Position numbers and translations under genes: made by a program. The notes beneath the pieces were generated by a model that did not search any database, was not told the DNA's origin, and worked only from the letters and a program-made list of their open reading frames with translations. A stretch of DNA of 64,000 bases, from positions 124,001-188,000 of the forward strand of contig JAFVDF010000005.1 in NCBI GenBank assembly GCA_017478625.1, written 5' to 3'. Origin of the DNA: Alloprevotella sp. Its GTDB lineage: Bacteria; Bacteroidota; Bacteroidia; Bacteroidales; Bacteroidaceae. Of the stretch, positions 9,155 to 17,381 are shown piece by piece. Numbering within the stretch: position 1 is the stretch's first letter; every line of letters begins with the position of its first letter.

Positions 9155-10096
9155 CTAAAAATGCCCGCCAGCACCTCCGCCTCCAAAGGAGCCTCCGCCA
9201 AACGAGCCACCTCCGAATCCGCCACCGCCAAACGAACCTCCACCCCAGCCAGAGCCAGAACCCGTGCCAAAGATAAAGGGTACACCACTGCGACCGTATG
9301 AATTGCCACGACCGGCAGGGGGATCATTATAATCGTCCTTCTCAAATCCGCATTTTCCACAGCGCCAATGACGATGGAGCTTAGCCCGTCCGCCCACACG
9401 AACGATTTCTTCTTTACGAAGTACGAGGCGTCGTTTTCCACAACGTGGGCATTTATGCACCACACTGAGGTATGCACTCACTACACTGAAGAGGAATATG
9501 CCACAAAAGAGAAACAGGAAGAAAAGTCCTTCCGCCATATCGTCATCATCTTGTGGTTCGGGTATCAGCGTATCATCGCCTTCTATATATCGGGCTAAAG
9601 CACTGACGCCATCCCCTATTCCTGCATTCCAATCAGCCTCCTTAAACTTTGGAACCATCAACTGATGCTCCACACGGCTGCATATCGCATCAGGAAGCGT
9701 CCCTTCCAACCCATTGCCTGTGGCTATAAAATAGGCACGGTCCTCCGTAGCCAAAACTACGACCAATCCACTGCGCTGACTTTTAAGTCCTACGCCATAC
9801 TTATTGCCCAAATCGACAGCAAAGCGGTACGCATCGCCACCTTCTATCTCTCGGACGACAACTATAACCGACTGAACACCGCGCTCCTGCTCTACCCGAA
9901 ACAGCATATTATCCAGCGAATCTACCACCTCCGGCGAAAGAATCCCATCCGGATTGCAGACATAGCGATGCTTATCTTGAAGATGAACCATAGGAAGCGT
10001 CTCCACTGTCCATGTCTCAGCAACCAATGGCATAGACATAAACACCGTCAGCAACAAGGTTAATGTGCGGAAAACTATGAGAGAGACATGCTTCAT
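9155..10096 (-). CDS. TPM-domain membrane protein with zinc ribbon and glycine-rich tail
   Basis: The product has 313 residues from the ATG at 10096 (MKHVSLIVF), where a signal peptide starts; an upstream in-frame ATG would place 18 charged residues before it. Order: signal peptide 1-27, a TPM (YgcG/Psb32-like) domain at about 45-170 with SLDNMLFRVEQERGVQS and GLVVVLATEDRAYFIATG, a transmembrane segment near 185-212, a four-cysteine ribbon (CPRCGKRR ... CGKCGF), then a tail of GGGSFGGGGF-type repeats. TPM proteins are thought to act in the periplasm, some as phosphatases or chaperones in membrane-protein quality control. It pairs with lemA downstream. Confidence 0.85.
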   Translation of the reverse strand: MKHVSLIVFRTLTLLLTVFMSMPLVAETWTVETLPMVHLQDKHRYVCNPDGILSPEVVDSLDNMLFRVEQERGVQSVIVVVREIEGGDAYRFAVDLGNKYGVGLKSQRSGLVVVLATEDRAYFIATGNGLEGTLPDAICSRVEHQLMVPKFKEADWNAGIGDGVSALARYIEGDDTLIPEPQDDDDMAEGLFFLFLFCGIFLFSVVSAYLSVVHKCPRCGKRRLVLRKEEIVRVGGRAKLHRHWRCGKCGFEKDDYNDPPAGRGNSYGRSGVPFIFGTGSGSGWGGGSFGGGGFGGGSFGGGSFGGGGAGGHF

Positions 10097-10370
10097 ACGA
10101 GGCCGTTTTATCAAGAATTGATAAATCTGATGCGAAGATAATGAAAGCACAGCGTTCTATAAGGCTTTTCCCGAAAAACTTTATCCGATCTGTACAGAAG
10201 TGGCTCAGTCGGAAAAAAGAGATAGGCCCATTTTACAGTTCACAGTGTGAAATACGGAGTTCACAGTGTGAAATTTGCGTTTCACAGTGTGAAATGGACA
10301 TTGCGCCCCTCCTGTTATCTCAACCAATTATGCTATCTTCGCGAGCAATAAGTGCATTTCCTTTTCCAAT
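10097..10370. other. divergent intergenic region with palindrome cluster
   Basis: The gap lies between the TPM gene (-) and rsmF (+). It contains three 13-bp palindromes (listed separately). On each side is a weak TATCTTCG element (10133-10140 on the minus strand, 10334-10341 on the plus strand) that differs at one base from the Bacteroidetes -7 consensus TAnnTTTG. I see no small gene with support. Confidence 0.5.
10239..10293. repeat. three 13-bp palindromes at 21-bp spacing (cluster A)
   Basis: TTCACAGTGTGAA occurs starting at 10239, 10260 and 10281, exactly 21 bp apart. Each is an odd palindrome (TTCACA-G-TGTGAA) followed by A and an 8-bp spacer that differs between copies. The same arrangement occurs at 36733-36787. 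The copies sit between divergent genes here and between convergent genes there, so a simple operator is unlikely. I treat them as a dispersed palindromic repeat or a protein-binding array. Confidence 0.85.
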
Positions 10371-11759
10371 ATGTCAGCAGAACGCCTCAAAGCCCCCAGT
10401 TCACCACGCCCGCCTCTTCCCGATGCTTTTGTACAGGAGATGACCGCATTGCTCGGCACTGACGAGGCCACAGCCTTATGTTGTGCATTGGAAGATGAAG
10501 CCCCTGTGAGTATTCGCCTAAACGCTGCCAAGACGGCCTCTTTAGAGGGAGAGCCTGTAGGCTGGTGTGCCGATGGCCGATATTTGGAAAGTCGTCCGCG
10601 ATTTACGCTCGATCCGCTCTTCCATAGCGGATGCTACTACGTGCAGGAGGCATCGTCTATGTTTATAGAGCAAGCTGTTCAGACTATCAACCTGCACCCC
10701 CAGCGTGTATTGGATTTATGTGCTGCACCAGGGGGAAAAAGCACGTTGCTCCGATCGCTGCTACCGGACGACTGTCTGCTCGTCTGTAACGAACCCATAA
10801 AACCACGCCACCATATTCTGGCAGAAAACCTCGCCAAGTGGGGTCATCCGAATGTAGCCATCACTCACAATTTTGCACACGACTTTCGGCCCTTGCAAGG
10901 CTTCTTTGACGTGATTCTGGCCGACGTGCCGTGCTCGGGCGAGGGTATGTTTCGCAAAGATCCTGCATCGCGCACAGAATGGACTCCTCAGTCTCCTGAA
11001 AACTGCGCGACTCTGCAACATAGCATTATTGAAGACATTTGGCCCTGCTTGCGTCAGGGAGGATTCCTCATTTATAGCACCTGTACCTATAATCGGCTGG
11101 AAGATGAGGATAATGTAAAGTGGATTTGTGAGGCATTGGGAGCAGAACTTGTTCCTGTTTCCACCCGGCCCGAATGGCAAATATATGGCGATGCTACTGG
11201 AAATTCTTTACCCGTATATCACTTTTATCCACACCACGCTCGAGGCGAGGGATTCTTCCTTGCTCTACTGAAAAAGACGGCGGAAACTACACAAAAGGAT
11301 ACATCTGTCAAGAAAAAGCAAAATGGCTTATTTCAACAAATTAAAGATAATTCATTAAAGCAATACTTAACTATTCCGGACAATTATCTTTTAGGTCAGG
11401 CTAACGATGGTTTCATCTATGCGCTCCCTGCTTTTTCCGCCCGCGATATGCTTCTGCTCCGCCAGCATCTGCACTGCGTCTCGACCGGACTGTGCCTGTT
11501 TGAACAAAAAGGTAAGAAACTTGTTCCACAAGCGGAGCTAGCCCTCAGTACCGCCCTGCGTACAGAAGCATTTCCGCGTGTAAATCTGTCGCACGAGGAG
11601 GCCTTGAATTATTTGCGGCGCAATGCGCTCTCACTCCCCGAAGCTCCCCACGGATACGTCCTCATCTGTTACGAAAACCACCCGCTCGGGTTCGCCAATA
11701 ATCTAGGCTCCCGCGCCAACAACCTCTACCCGAAAGAGTGGAGCATAAAGAACTTGTAA
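10371..11759 (+). CDS. rsmF: 16S rRNA m5C methyltransferase, RsmF/NOL1-NOP2-Sun family
   Basis: The product has 462 residues. SAM motif I is LDLCAAPGGKSTLL. The two family cysteines lie in DVPCSGEGMFRKD (motif IV) and IYSTCTYNRLEDED (motif VI). The region from about 310 onward matches the C-terminal PUA-like RNA-binding part of the long RsmF form (RHNALSLPEAPHGYVLICY and LGSRANNLYPKEW at the end). It methylates C5 of a cytosine in 16S rRNA; the exact site in this organism is inferred. The start at 10371 follows a promoter-like TATCTTCG box. prmA follows 31 bp downstream, so two modification enzymes are probably co-transcribed. Confidence 0.9.
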   Translation: MSAERLKAPSSPRPPLPDAFVQEMTALLGTDEATALCCALEDEAPVSIRLNAAKTASLEGEPVGWCADGRYLESRPRFTLDPLFHSGCYYVQEASSMFIEQAVQTINLHPQRVLDLCAAPGGKSTLLRSLLPDDCLLVCNEPIKPRHHILAENLAKWGHPNVAITHNFAHDFRPLQGFFDVILADVPCSGEGMFRKDPASRTEWTPQSPENCATLQHSIIEDIWPCLRQGGFLIYSTCTYNRLEDEDNVKWICEALGAELVPVSTRPEWQIYGDATGNSLPVYHFYPHHARGEGFFLALLKKTAETTQKDTSVKKKQNGLFQQIKDNSLKQYLTIPDNYLLGQANDGFIYALPAFSARDMLLLRQHLHCVSTGLCLFEQKGKKLVPQAELALSTALRTEAFPRVNLSHEEALNYLRRNALSLPEAPHGYVLICYENHPLGFANNLGSRANNLYPKEWSIKNL

Positions 11760-11790
11760 AATTCCCCTATCCCACCTAATCTTCAAAACG

Positions 11791-12645
11791 ATGAAATACA
11801 TTGAAGTACGCTTCACGCTCACGCCCCCTTCCTCGGATGCATACGACCTCTTAGCCGGTCTGAGTGCGGAACTGGGTTTTGATTCATTTGAAAAGTCCGA
11901 ATCCGACGAAGGTCCCTTGAAGGCTTACATCCCCCCAAGCGCGTTTGACGAGACTGCCCTCCAATCACTGATTCAAGACTTCCCCTTTGCCGGTACGTCT
12001 ATCCGCTACGAGTACAGTGAAATGGAAGACAAAGACTGGAATGCAGAATGGGAAAAAAACTACTTCCAACCGCTTGAGATTGATGACCAGTGCGTCGTCA
12101 GTGCTACTTTCCACGAAAATGTGAGGCAGGCGCGCTACAATATCAAAATCAATCCGCGCATGAGCTTCGGTACAGGCCACCATGCCACTACCTCGCAAAT
12201 GATGCGCGAAATCCTGTCGGCCGATTGCAAAGACAAATCGGTGCTTGACATGGGGTGTGGAACGGGTATCCTAGGCATTCTGGCCTGTATGTGCGGCGCA
12301 CGAGAGTGTACCTCTATTGATGTAGATGAATGGTGCATCCAAAACACACGCGAAAATATCGAACTGAACCATATCCCTAACCTTTCCGTCCACCTGGGCG
12401 ATGCCACTGCGCTAGAGCAATACGGACTATTTGACCTGCTACTTTGCAATATCCACCTCAATGTGATTGTACACGATATGCCCTATTACGCAAAACAGTT
12501 GAAGGCTGGTGCGACAGCGCTCTTCAGTGGTTTCTATTACAAAGACCTGCCACAAATCGAAGAGGCAGCCAGAAATGCAGGACTTACTTTCTCCCACGCG
12601 CGCCAAGAAGCCAACTGGTGTTGCGCCTGCTTCAGAAAATCCTAA
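11791..12645 (+). CDS. prmA: ribosomal protein L11 methyltransferase
   Basis: The 284-residue product has the normal length. The small N-terminal substrate-recognition domain (about 1-80) is followed by a class-I SAM methyltransferase domain with FGTGHHATT, DMGCGTGILGI (SAM motif I) and LLCNIHLNVI (the N-I/P-x-x motif). PrmA trimethylates lysines and the N-terminus of L11 in the cytoplasm. The gene shares the plus-strand unit with rsmF and converges with the exported-protein operon beyond a weak hairpin at 12659-12685. Confidence 0.95.
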   Translation: MKYIEVRFTLTPPSSDAYDLLAGLSAELGFDSFEKSESDEGPLKAYIPPSAFDETALQSLIQDFPFAGTSIRYEYSEMEDKDWNAEWEKNYFQPLEIDDQCVVSATFHENVRQARYNIKINPRMSFGTGHHATTSQMMREILSADCKDKSVLDMGCGTGILGILACMCGARECTSIDVDEWCIQNTRENIELNHIPNLSVHLGDATALEQYGLFDLLLCNIHLNVIVHDMPYYAKQLKAGATALFSGFYYKDLPQIEEAARNAGLTFSHARQEANWCCACFRKS

Positions 12646-12658
12646 ATACCATTATTGG

Positions 12659-12685
12659 GCCGACAGACACCTCCCGTCCGTCGGC
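12659..12685. terminator. weak hairpin between convergent genes
   Basis: GCCGAC (12659-12664) pairs with GTCGGC (12680-12685), with a further inner GAC/GTC. No T-run follows on either strand, so termination here is uncertain. It lies just past prmA and before the end of the convergent gene at 12719. Confidence 0.35.
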
Positions 12686-12718
12686 TCATTTCATAATCCC
12701 ATTTCCTTATCCCCCAGC

Positions 12719-14050
12719 CTATTTCATCTCTCGGATAAGCATACCAGGGTAGAAGTCGCCACCACTCACTTTTACAAAGGTTGTAAAATTTAAATCGGCG
12801 TTTCTGGCACTTTCTTCCACGGCCATAAATCGATTGTCCCATATCTTATCTTTCGCTGGCTTTATGATGCCGACGCGTCGGTAAGATACTTTCCCATTTT
12901 TTCCCTCGACGCGTTCCAGCACTTCATAACGCGACTTTTCCGTTACATCTTCCTTCATGCCGACAGCGGCCGTCAACGGTTCTATAGAAAGGAGCGGTGC
13001 TTTCACGCGAAACTCCGGATATTTGTGTTGAAGGTTGGCCAGAGCCTTGTCATAAGCGCGCGTGCATGCTTTCAGGACTAACGCTTCATTGGTATTAACA
13101 CCGTGAGTCGATATCTCGGACTTGGTGCTCGAGTAGGTAGTCTTACCCACATATTCCATTTGGAAAAGATGATTGTCGGTCAGATATGCCAGCACTTTAT
13201 CGGCATCTTTTTCAGTGTTGTCTGTATAATATTCTGAAAAGAACTGTCCCGCCACGTCGTCGTCCCATTTAAGGCGATAAAGGTATGATGTAACACGCAC
13301 TTGGAAGCTTTTAATGTTCAGCGCGATGCCGAGTTGTGTGAGCTTCGAAATACTGTTTGATGCAGAACTAATAATATTTGATGTACTTGAAAGGGTATTT
13401 GTGAGCGTAGATGAAGCGGACGAAACAGCCGCCGAAGCGAATCCTGCGGCTGTAGCAGTAACCCCAGACAGAAGTCCAACGCCCACCCATTTTGCAATAT
13501 TCCATCCTTTGCCTTTATCAATGTGTCGGATATCGTGAAAGACTACGTACGTATTTTTTATAAGATTTTCGCCAGCATCTTCGAGCATTGCTCTGCCGCG
13601 CGTACTCTTTTCAGCCATTTCCATATCCAAGGCCGTGGCGTTATAAAGGCCTCGTTCCTTTACAAGGTCCACATTAAAGCACCCATTAGCGCGTCGGAAA
13701 CCAAACCACTTGGACACGAGTCTTTTAGCCAGCTGTTCTCTCTCGCAAAAGTAGGTCAGGTTCTTTTCTTGATTGGACGCGTCCTTTTTAGGATTGAACG
13801 AAATAGTATGCACGTTCAACGAATGGTCAAAAAAGTGCGATGAAGTAGGCGTAGCCATAAACACACTCTCCATAGTATCGGCATACTTATTCTTATCGTG
13901 CTTTATCATTATAGAATAAAGCGAACTGCGTTCATACTTGAAGTCTTCGTGCGTAGCTCCCTGCTGCGCAAAACCAACTACAGTGCCGTATGCAAACAGC
14001 ATTATCACACCAATCCGTCGGCTATTCCTCCCAATCTGCATCCTTCTCAT
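12719..14050 (-). CDS. uncharacterised exported protein with hydrophobic Ser/Ala/Thr-rich core
   Basis: I do not recognise a named family. The product has 443 residues. A basic start and hydrophobic stretch (IGVIMLFAYGTVVGFAQQ) fit a signal peptide. Residues about 180-245 form a Gly/Ala then Ser/Thr/Asn-rich hydrophobic segment (GVGLLSGVTATAAGFASAAV onward), which could insert in a membrane or form a flexible linker; the rest is polar and mixed alpha/beta. The ATG at 14050 overlaps the preceding gene by 29 bp; the ATG at 14041 (MQIGRN) is an equal alternative. It is the last gene of the six-gene minus-strand operon, in which every product appears exported. Confidence 0.7.
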   Translation of the reverse strand: MRRMQIGRNSRRIGVIMLFAYGTVVGFAQQGATHEDFKYERSSLYSIMIKHDKNKYADTMESVFMATPTSSHFFDHSLNVHTISFNPKKDASNQEKNLTYFCEREQLAKRLVSKWFGFRRANGCFNVDLVKERGLYNATALDMEMAEKSTRGRAMLEDAGENLIKNTYVVFHDIRHIDKGKGWNIAKWVGVGLLSGVTATAAGFASAAVSSASSTLTNTLSSTSNIISSASNSISKLTQLGIALNIKSFQVRVTSYLYRLKWDDDVAGQFFSEYYTDNTEKDADKVLAYLTDNHLFQMEYVGKTTYSSTKSEISTHGVNTNEALVLKACTRAYDKALANLQHKYPEFRVKAPLLSIEPLTAAVGMKEDVTEKSRYEVLERVEGKNGKVSYRRVGIIKPAKDKIWDNRFMAVEESARNADLNFTTFVKVSGGDFYPGMLIREMK

Positions 14051-14981
14051 AAGTATAAGTTTTAAAGTCTCTTGTATCTGTATGCTTAGCGCGCAGACGC
14101 TCCCAATTTTGCTCCCTCAATCTATCACTAACCTTTGTAACTTTATTAAGCTCTTTCACATTCTTAAATTCTGGATCAAAATAAGATGCATCCGTTATGA
14201 TATAATCTTCTGGTATCTTAAATTCATCCTCGCTTACAGAACGCTCTTTTATACCTTTTAAATTTCTTCTATAATACGTTACACCGTCATCATTCTTTGT
14301 GTTACTAATTGTTTGCAGTATCAAGGCTGTTGATTTCTTAAAGCCGTCTGGATATTCAACTATAGCACCTTCTCCGATGTACTGTTCCGTTTCCCAACGT
14401 GTAAATTCTGTTACGAAAGGGGCTTCTCCTGCCATTTCGCGGTATATGTATTTATATTCATATACTTTACATGGTATTCCCATTATAGTATCTAAATTCC
14501 CCGACTGAAGCCATTCTTTTCTTATAGAATATTTATATAGAAACTGGTCCACATTATAAGGAACACTCTCTCTTATAGCGTCTTTAATTCCGTCATAATA
14601 CAGAAACGAAATCAAAGAGTCCTGTTCATTTATGGTAATAACATGCTTCCCTATATCCTCATTATATGTATGAGTTTTATTACCCTTAATGACTGTAATA
14701 CTATGTTTTGTGGCTTTCCACTCCTTGTTTAGAACAGTAAATTCCCCCGACTCATTAAAAGTCTTATAGTCTTCTTCAAAAACTAGTTCTCCCTCAAACA
14801 CTCGGGGCCACTTTTCAACAGGTTTCGCCGTGGCCTGCGCTTGTGGCTTAGGCGGAGTTTTCTTTACAGCCGTACGCGGACGGCCTTTCCTTGTTCCTCT
14901 ACGATTGTTTTGGGCTTGCGCACTGACGGCGAAGCCTAAAACAATCATAGCAAATAATAGTCTCAACAAAAAGGTGCGCAT
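14022..14981 (-). CDS. uncharacterised exported protein with basic Pro/Lys-rich linker
   Basis: The product has 319 residues from the ATG at 14981, where the signal peptide MRTFLLRLLFAMIVLGFAVSAQAQ begins; the stop of the upstream gene lies one base before this start (TAG-T-ATG). A basic linker (about residues 25-55, rich in R, K, P, T) precedes a strand-rich domain with repeated aromatic and charged stretches (KVYEYKYIYREM, WETEQYIGEGAIVEY), loosely reminiscent of beta-sheet periplasmic or surface proteins. I cannot assign a family. The gene is more AT-rich than its operon neighbours. Its end overlaps the start of the next gene, implying translational coupling. Confidence 0.7.
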   Translation of the reverse strand: MRTFLLRLLFAMIVLGFAVSAQAQNNRRGTRKGRPRTAVKKTPPKPQAQATAKPVEKWPRVFEGELVFEEDYKTFNESGEFTVLNKEWKATKHSITVIKGNKTHTYNEDIGKHVITINEQDSLISFLYYDGIKDAIRESVPYNVDQFLYKYSIRKEWLQSGNLDTIMGIPCKVYEYKYIYREMAGEAPFVTEFTRWETEQYIGEGAIVEYPDGFKKSTALILQTISNTKNDDGVTYYRRNLKGIKERSVSEDEFKIPEDYIITDASYFDPEFKNVKELNKVTKVSDRLREQNWERLRAKHTDTRDFKTYTYEKDADWEE

Positions 14982-14982
14982 A

Positions 14983-15918
14983 CTACCGGATAAAGTTAAG
15001 GTAAGTAGTTTGTGGCTTCTGCCCATTGCCCCACGCAACGCCCACTGCGCGAGCTGCGCCTATGCGATCTTTCTCCAACAATATCTGGTCGTTATACTTC
15101 TGCTTATGCTCGAAGTCATAATCTACTTTAACCGTTTTCTTAATCTCGTTGGCCAAACTGACAGCCTTATTGTAGCAAGAAGCATCAGAGTCTATTTGCT
15201 CCAAGAAAGCATAAGCCTCGCGTGCACCCCGCTCCGTAGGATTGGCCCCCCAAGCGGCTTGCGCCTTTTGCAAGAGTTTTTCGGAAGAATAATTGAGGTA
15301 TTGCTTGTAAACTTTAAGCGTCAGTTCGGAAGCCTCGTCGTATCCATTGCAACATTCGGGCACTGAAGACGCATAATAGAGGGCTTCCTCGTAATGCTTA
15401 AGCGATGCGGCGCGGCGAGCCCGTTGCAGATACTGCGTATAATTCTTATTGTAGAACTCAAGCACCTTTTTCTTTCCTTGAGCGATAAGCGACTGCAGCT
15501 TAGCGTTGCCTCCGTTGAGTTGATTAAGGGCGTTGAGAAGTGCACGCTCCTCGCTCATTCCAACTCCGCGCAATTCAAAGGTGGTATTAGCAAAGACCTG
15601 CCGATTAAGCACATCGCCCACATAAACCGTCAGCAATGTGTGGACTGCATATTGCATTGGTGGGCCAGCTAAGGTCTCTTTGTAAATATGATTAAACTTT
15701 CCCGTCACAAAAAAGCGGTCGTAATTGGGATCAGCCACTACTCCCGTGGCAGATACGGCATTGCCGAGCCGCGTGATAAAGAAATCGTTAAAATTGTCGG
15801 GCACCTCCTCACCTTGCTCTATGGGAAGCGTGGTAAGGTGTATCTCACAATTTTGCGCCTTTGAGGCCGTGACACACAGGAAAAAGGCACATGCCATATA
15901 TATAATTGTACGTTTCAT
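14983..15918 (-). CDS. uncharacterised exported protein, CsgG/LPP20-like front and helical back
   Basis: The product has 311 residues with signal peptide MKRTIIYMACAFFLCVTASKAQ. Residues about 25-155 have the look of the alpha/beta unit of CsgG- or FlgT-like envelope proteins: a helix LGNAVSATGVV, strands RFFVTGKFNH and YAVHTLLTVYVGD, then VFANTTFELRGVGMSEERAL with an Ala/Leu-rich helix. Residues 160-290 are helical and TPR-like (RARRAASLKHYEEALYYASS). The CsgG comparison is inference from pattern only. The gene is separated from the next by one base and from the DUF6175-like gene upstream by 28 bp. Confidence 0.7.
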   Translation of the reverse strand: MKRTIIYMACAFFLCVTASKAQNCEIHLTTLPIEQGEEVPDNFNDFFITRLGNAVSATGVVADPNYDRFFVTGKFNHIYKETLAGPPMQYAVHTLLTVYVGDVLNRQVFANTTFELRGVGMSEERALLNALNQLNGGNAKLQSLIAQGKKKVLEFYNKNYTQYLQRARRAASLKHYEEALYYASSVPECCNGYDEASELTLKVYKQYLNYSSEKLLQKAQAAWGANPTERGAREAYAFLEQIDSDASCYNKAVSLANEIKKTVKVDYDFEHKQKYNDQILLEKDRIGAARAVGVAWGNGQKPQTTYLNFIR

Positions 15919-15946
15919 AATGGTAATGGAATTTTAGGACGGCATA

Positions 15947-16900
15947 TTACTTTTCACCCAGAATGAGGTCGGCTCTGCCAAGTCCTACGGTAAAGATTTT
16001 GGAGTCGATATTTAATTTCGTTTTCAGATACTTGCGCAAATCGGCCGTAAAGGTTCGTGTATCTAGCGCACGGCCTTTTGCGTTATAAAGTGGTATGCGA
16101 ACTTGCTTGAAGACAAGGGTTGTCTCCGTAGCGTCGCTTAGGTTGTAGCGATGGTTCTGCGTATTTTCGTCCATCCAATTATCAATAATTTCTATAAGTT
16201 CCTCGCCTCCGAATTCATCTTCGAAGGTCAGCCCACGCCCATTATTGAATATTCGACAATTGATATTCACTTCGCGCCCATTGGCCAGCAAGTCGTCGAA
16301 ATGTGCCTGCAACTGCGCTACAAATCCGTCCATCTTTTCAATTACAGCCTCTTCCAGCAATACAGGAGTCTCGGCCGTGTAAGAAGGAGCACCCGTACCC
16401 GTTGTGGCAGCCACTTGCTTGTTGGTATATGCGTCCAATCCGCGCAACGTATATGTCACCGAACGTTTTGGCCCCACTTTATTGACCTTCCAAGTAACCT
16501 CTACAATGATATCAGCCTTGGCTCGAGTGAGAAGACGGTCAAGCGGCGTTTCAGCAATAGTGGCTCCGGAAGTGCGACTTGTGGTCATCTCCAATTCGGT
16601 CGCGTTCTGATTGATTGACTTTATGGTTTGCGAAAGATCCTCAAGCGGAAATCCCTGGTCGCTCATGAGTTCGCCAATCTTGGTTATGACGTTGTAAAGA
16701 TCCATATCCTCCTGAATGGCTTTCTCGTAGTTGGGAACTCGCGTCTCCTTTCCCTGATTCTTAAAGGTCTGTGTATATCCGTGTTCGATACACCAATTGT
16801 CTGCCGGAAATACCATAAGCGTCGGTTTCTTTGCCTGACCGAGCATAAGAAGCGGGAAAGCAGACAAGATCATTGTCAAGAAAAAATATTTGTTTTTCAT
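15947..16900 (-). CDS. DUF6175-like exported protein
   Basis: The product has 317 residues with signal peptide MKNKYFFLTMILSAFPLLMLGQ. The opening KPTLMVFPADNWCIEHGY, the segment MSDQGFPLEDLSQTIKSINQ and AKADIIVEVTWKVNKVGPKR match my memory of the DUF6175 family of Bacteroidetes; this was not searched. The pattern (conserved strand, then GLDAYTNKQVAATTGTG, then a PVLLEEAVIEKMDGF helix) resembles LPP20/CsgG-type envelope proteins that assemble at the outer membrane. Function is unknown. It sits in the middle of the exported-protein operon, 12 bp after the lipoprotein gene. Confidence 0.72.
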   Translation of the reverse strand: MKNKYFFLTMILSAFPLLMLGQAKKPTLMVFPADNWCIEHGYTQTFKNQGKETRVPNYEKAIQEDMDLYNVITKIGELMSDQGFPLEDLSQTIKSINQNATELEMTTSRTSGATIAETPLDRLLTRAKADIIVEVTWKVNKVGPKRSVTYTLRGLDAYTNKQVAATTGTGAPSYTAETPVLLEEAVIEKMDGFVAQLQAHFDDLLANGREVNINCRIFNNGRGLTFEDEFGGEELIEIIDNWMDENTQNHRYNLSDATETTLVFKQVRIPLYNAKGRALDTRTFTADLRKYLKTKLNIDSKIFTVGLGRADLILGEK

Positions 16901-16912
16901 GTATGTTGGTTT

Positions 16913-17380
16913 TTAAGGTTTAATGATACCGTCCTCTATGAGTTTCTGACGCAACTCTGACCTAAGCACTCGCACCACAGAGCCATAGTTGCGCTGGGTA
17001 GTGTTTTTCAGCCGCACCTTAGCAGATTCTCTTTCATCGGCCGAAGAAGCGAACTGAGTGTAAGCACCTCCGTCGCGGAAGAACGTGTCAAAATAGTTTT
17101 CATACTTATCTCGTGCGTTCACTTCTAAGACAAGTGGTTTGTAAACACGGTCTTTTGTATTGATTCCCTTAAATATTATGTCGTTTACAGCATTCTTTTG
17201 CGCTTGTTCACGGGCATCGGAGAGTCCTTTCCCCTGCCCCCAGGCACGAAGCGTAAGCGAACCGTCATTTTCCGTATTGAGATACTCCGTTTCATAGCTC
17301 ACAAACGAGCCCAGACTACTCTTTGCGCATCCTATCATAAGAAGGGAGCACAATAAAACTATTACAGGTAAGTGTTTCAT
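16913..17380 (-). CDS. small lipoprotein, paralogue of its operon neighbour
   Basis: The product has 155 residues. Lipobox: MKHLPVIVLLCSLLMIGC with Cys18, so it is a lipoprotein, probably of the outer membrane. The mature part contains GKGLSDAREQAQKNAVNDIIF, like the repeated-helix segment of LPP20/FlgP-type lipoproteins, then KPLVLEVNARDKYENYFDTFF and ELRQKLIEDGIIKP at the end. The same order of motifs appears in the product of the gene just upstream (17382-17870), so the two are diverged tandem duplicates. Only one base separates them. Confidence 0.75.
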   Translation of the reverse strand: MKHLPVIVLLCSLLMIGCAKSSLGSFVSYETEYLNTENDGSLTLRAWGQGKGLSDAREQAQKNAVNDIIFKGINTKDRVYKPLVLEVNARDKYENYFDTFFRDGGAYTQFASSADERESAKVRLKNTTQRNYGSVVRVLRSELRQKLIEDGIIKP

Positions 17381-17381
17381 A

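Noticed and set aside
10239..10293. CRISPR array
   Set aside because: Repeats are 13-bp palindromes with 8-bp spacers and only three copies; CRISPR repeats and spacers are far longer, and no cas genes are present.
13318..13538. Ser-rich short frames over the hydrophobic part of the 443-residue protein
   Set aside because: These are frame shadows of a low-complexity coding stretch.
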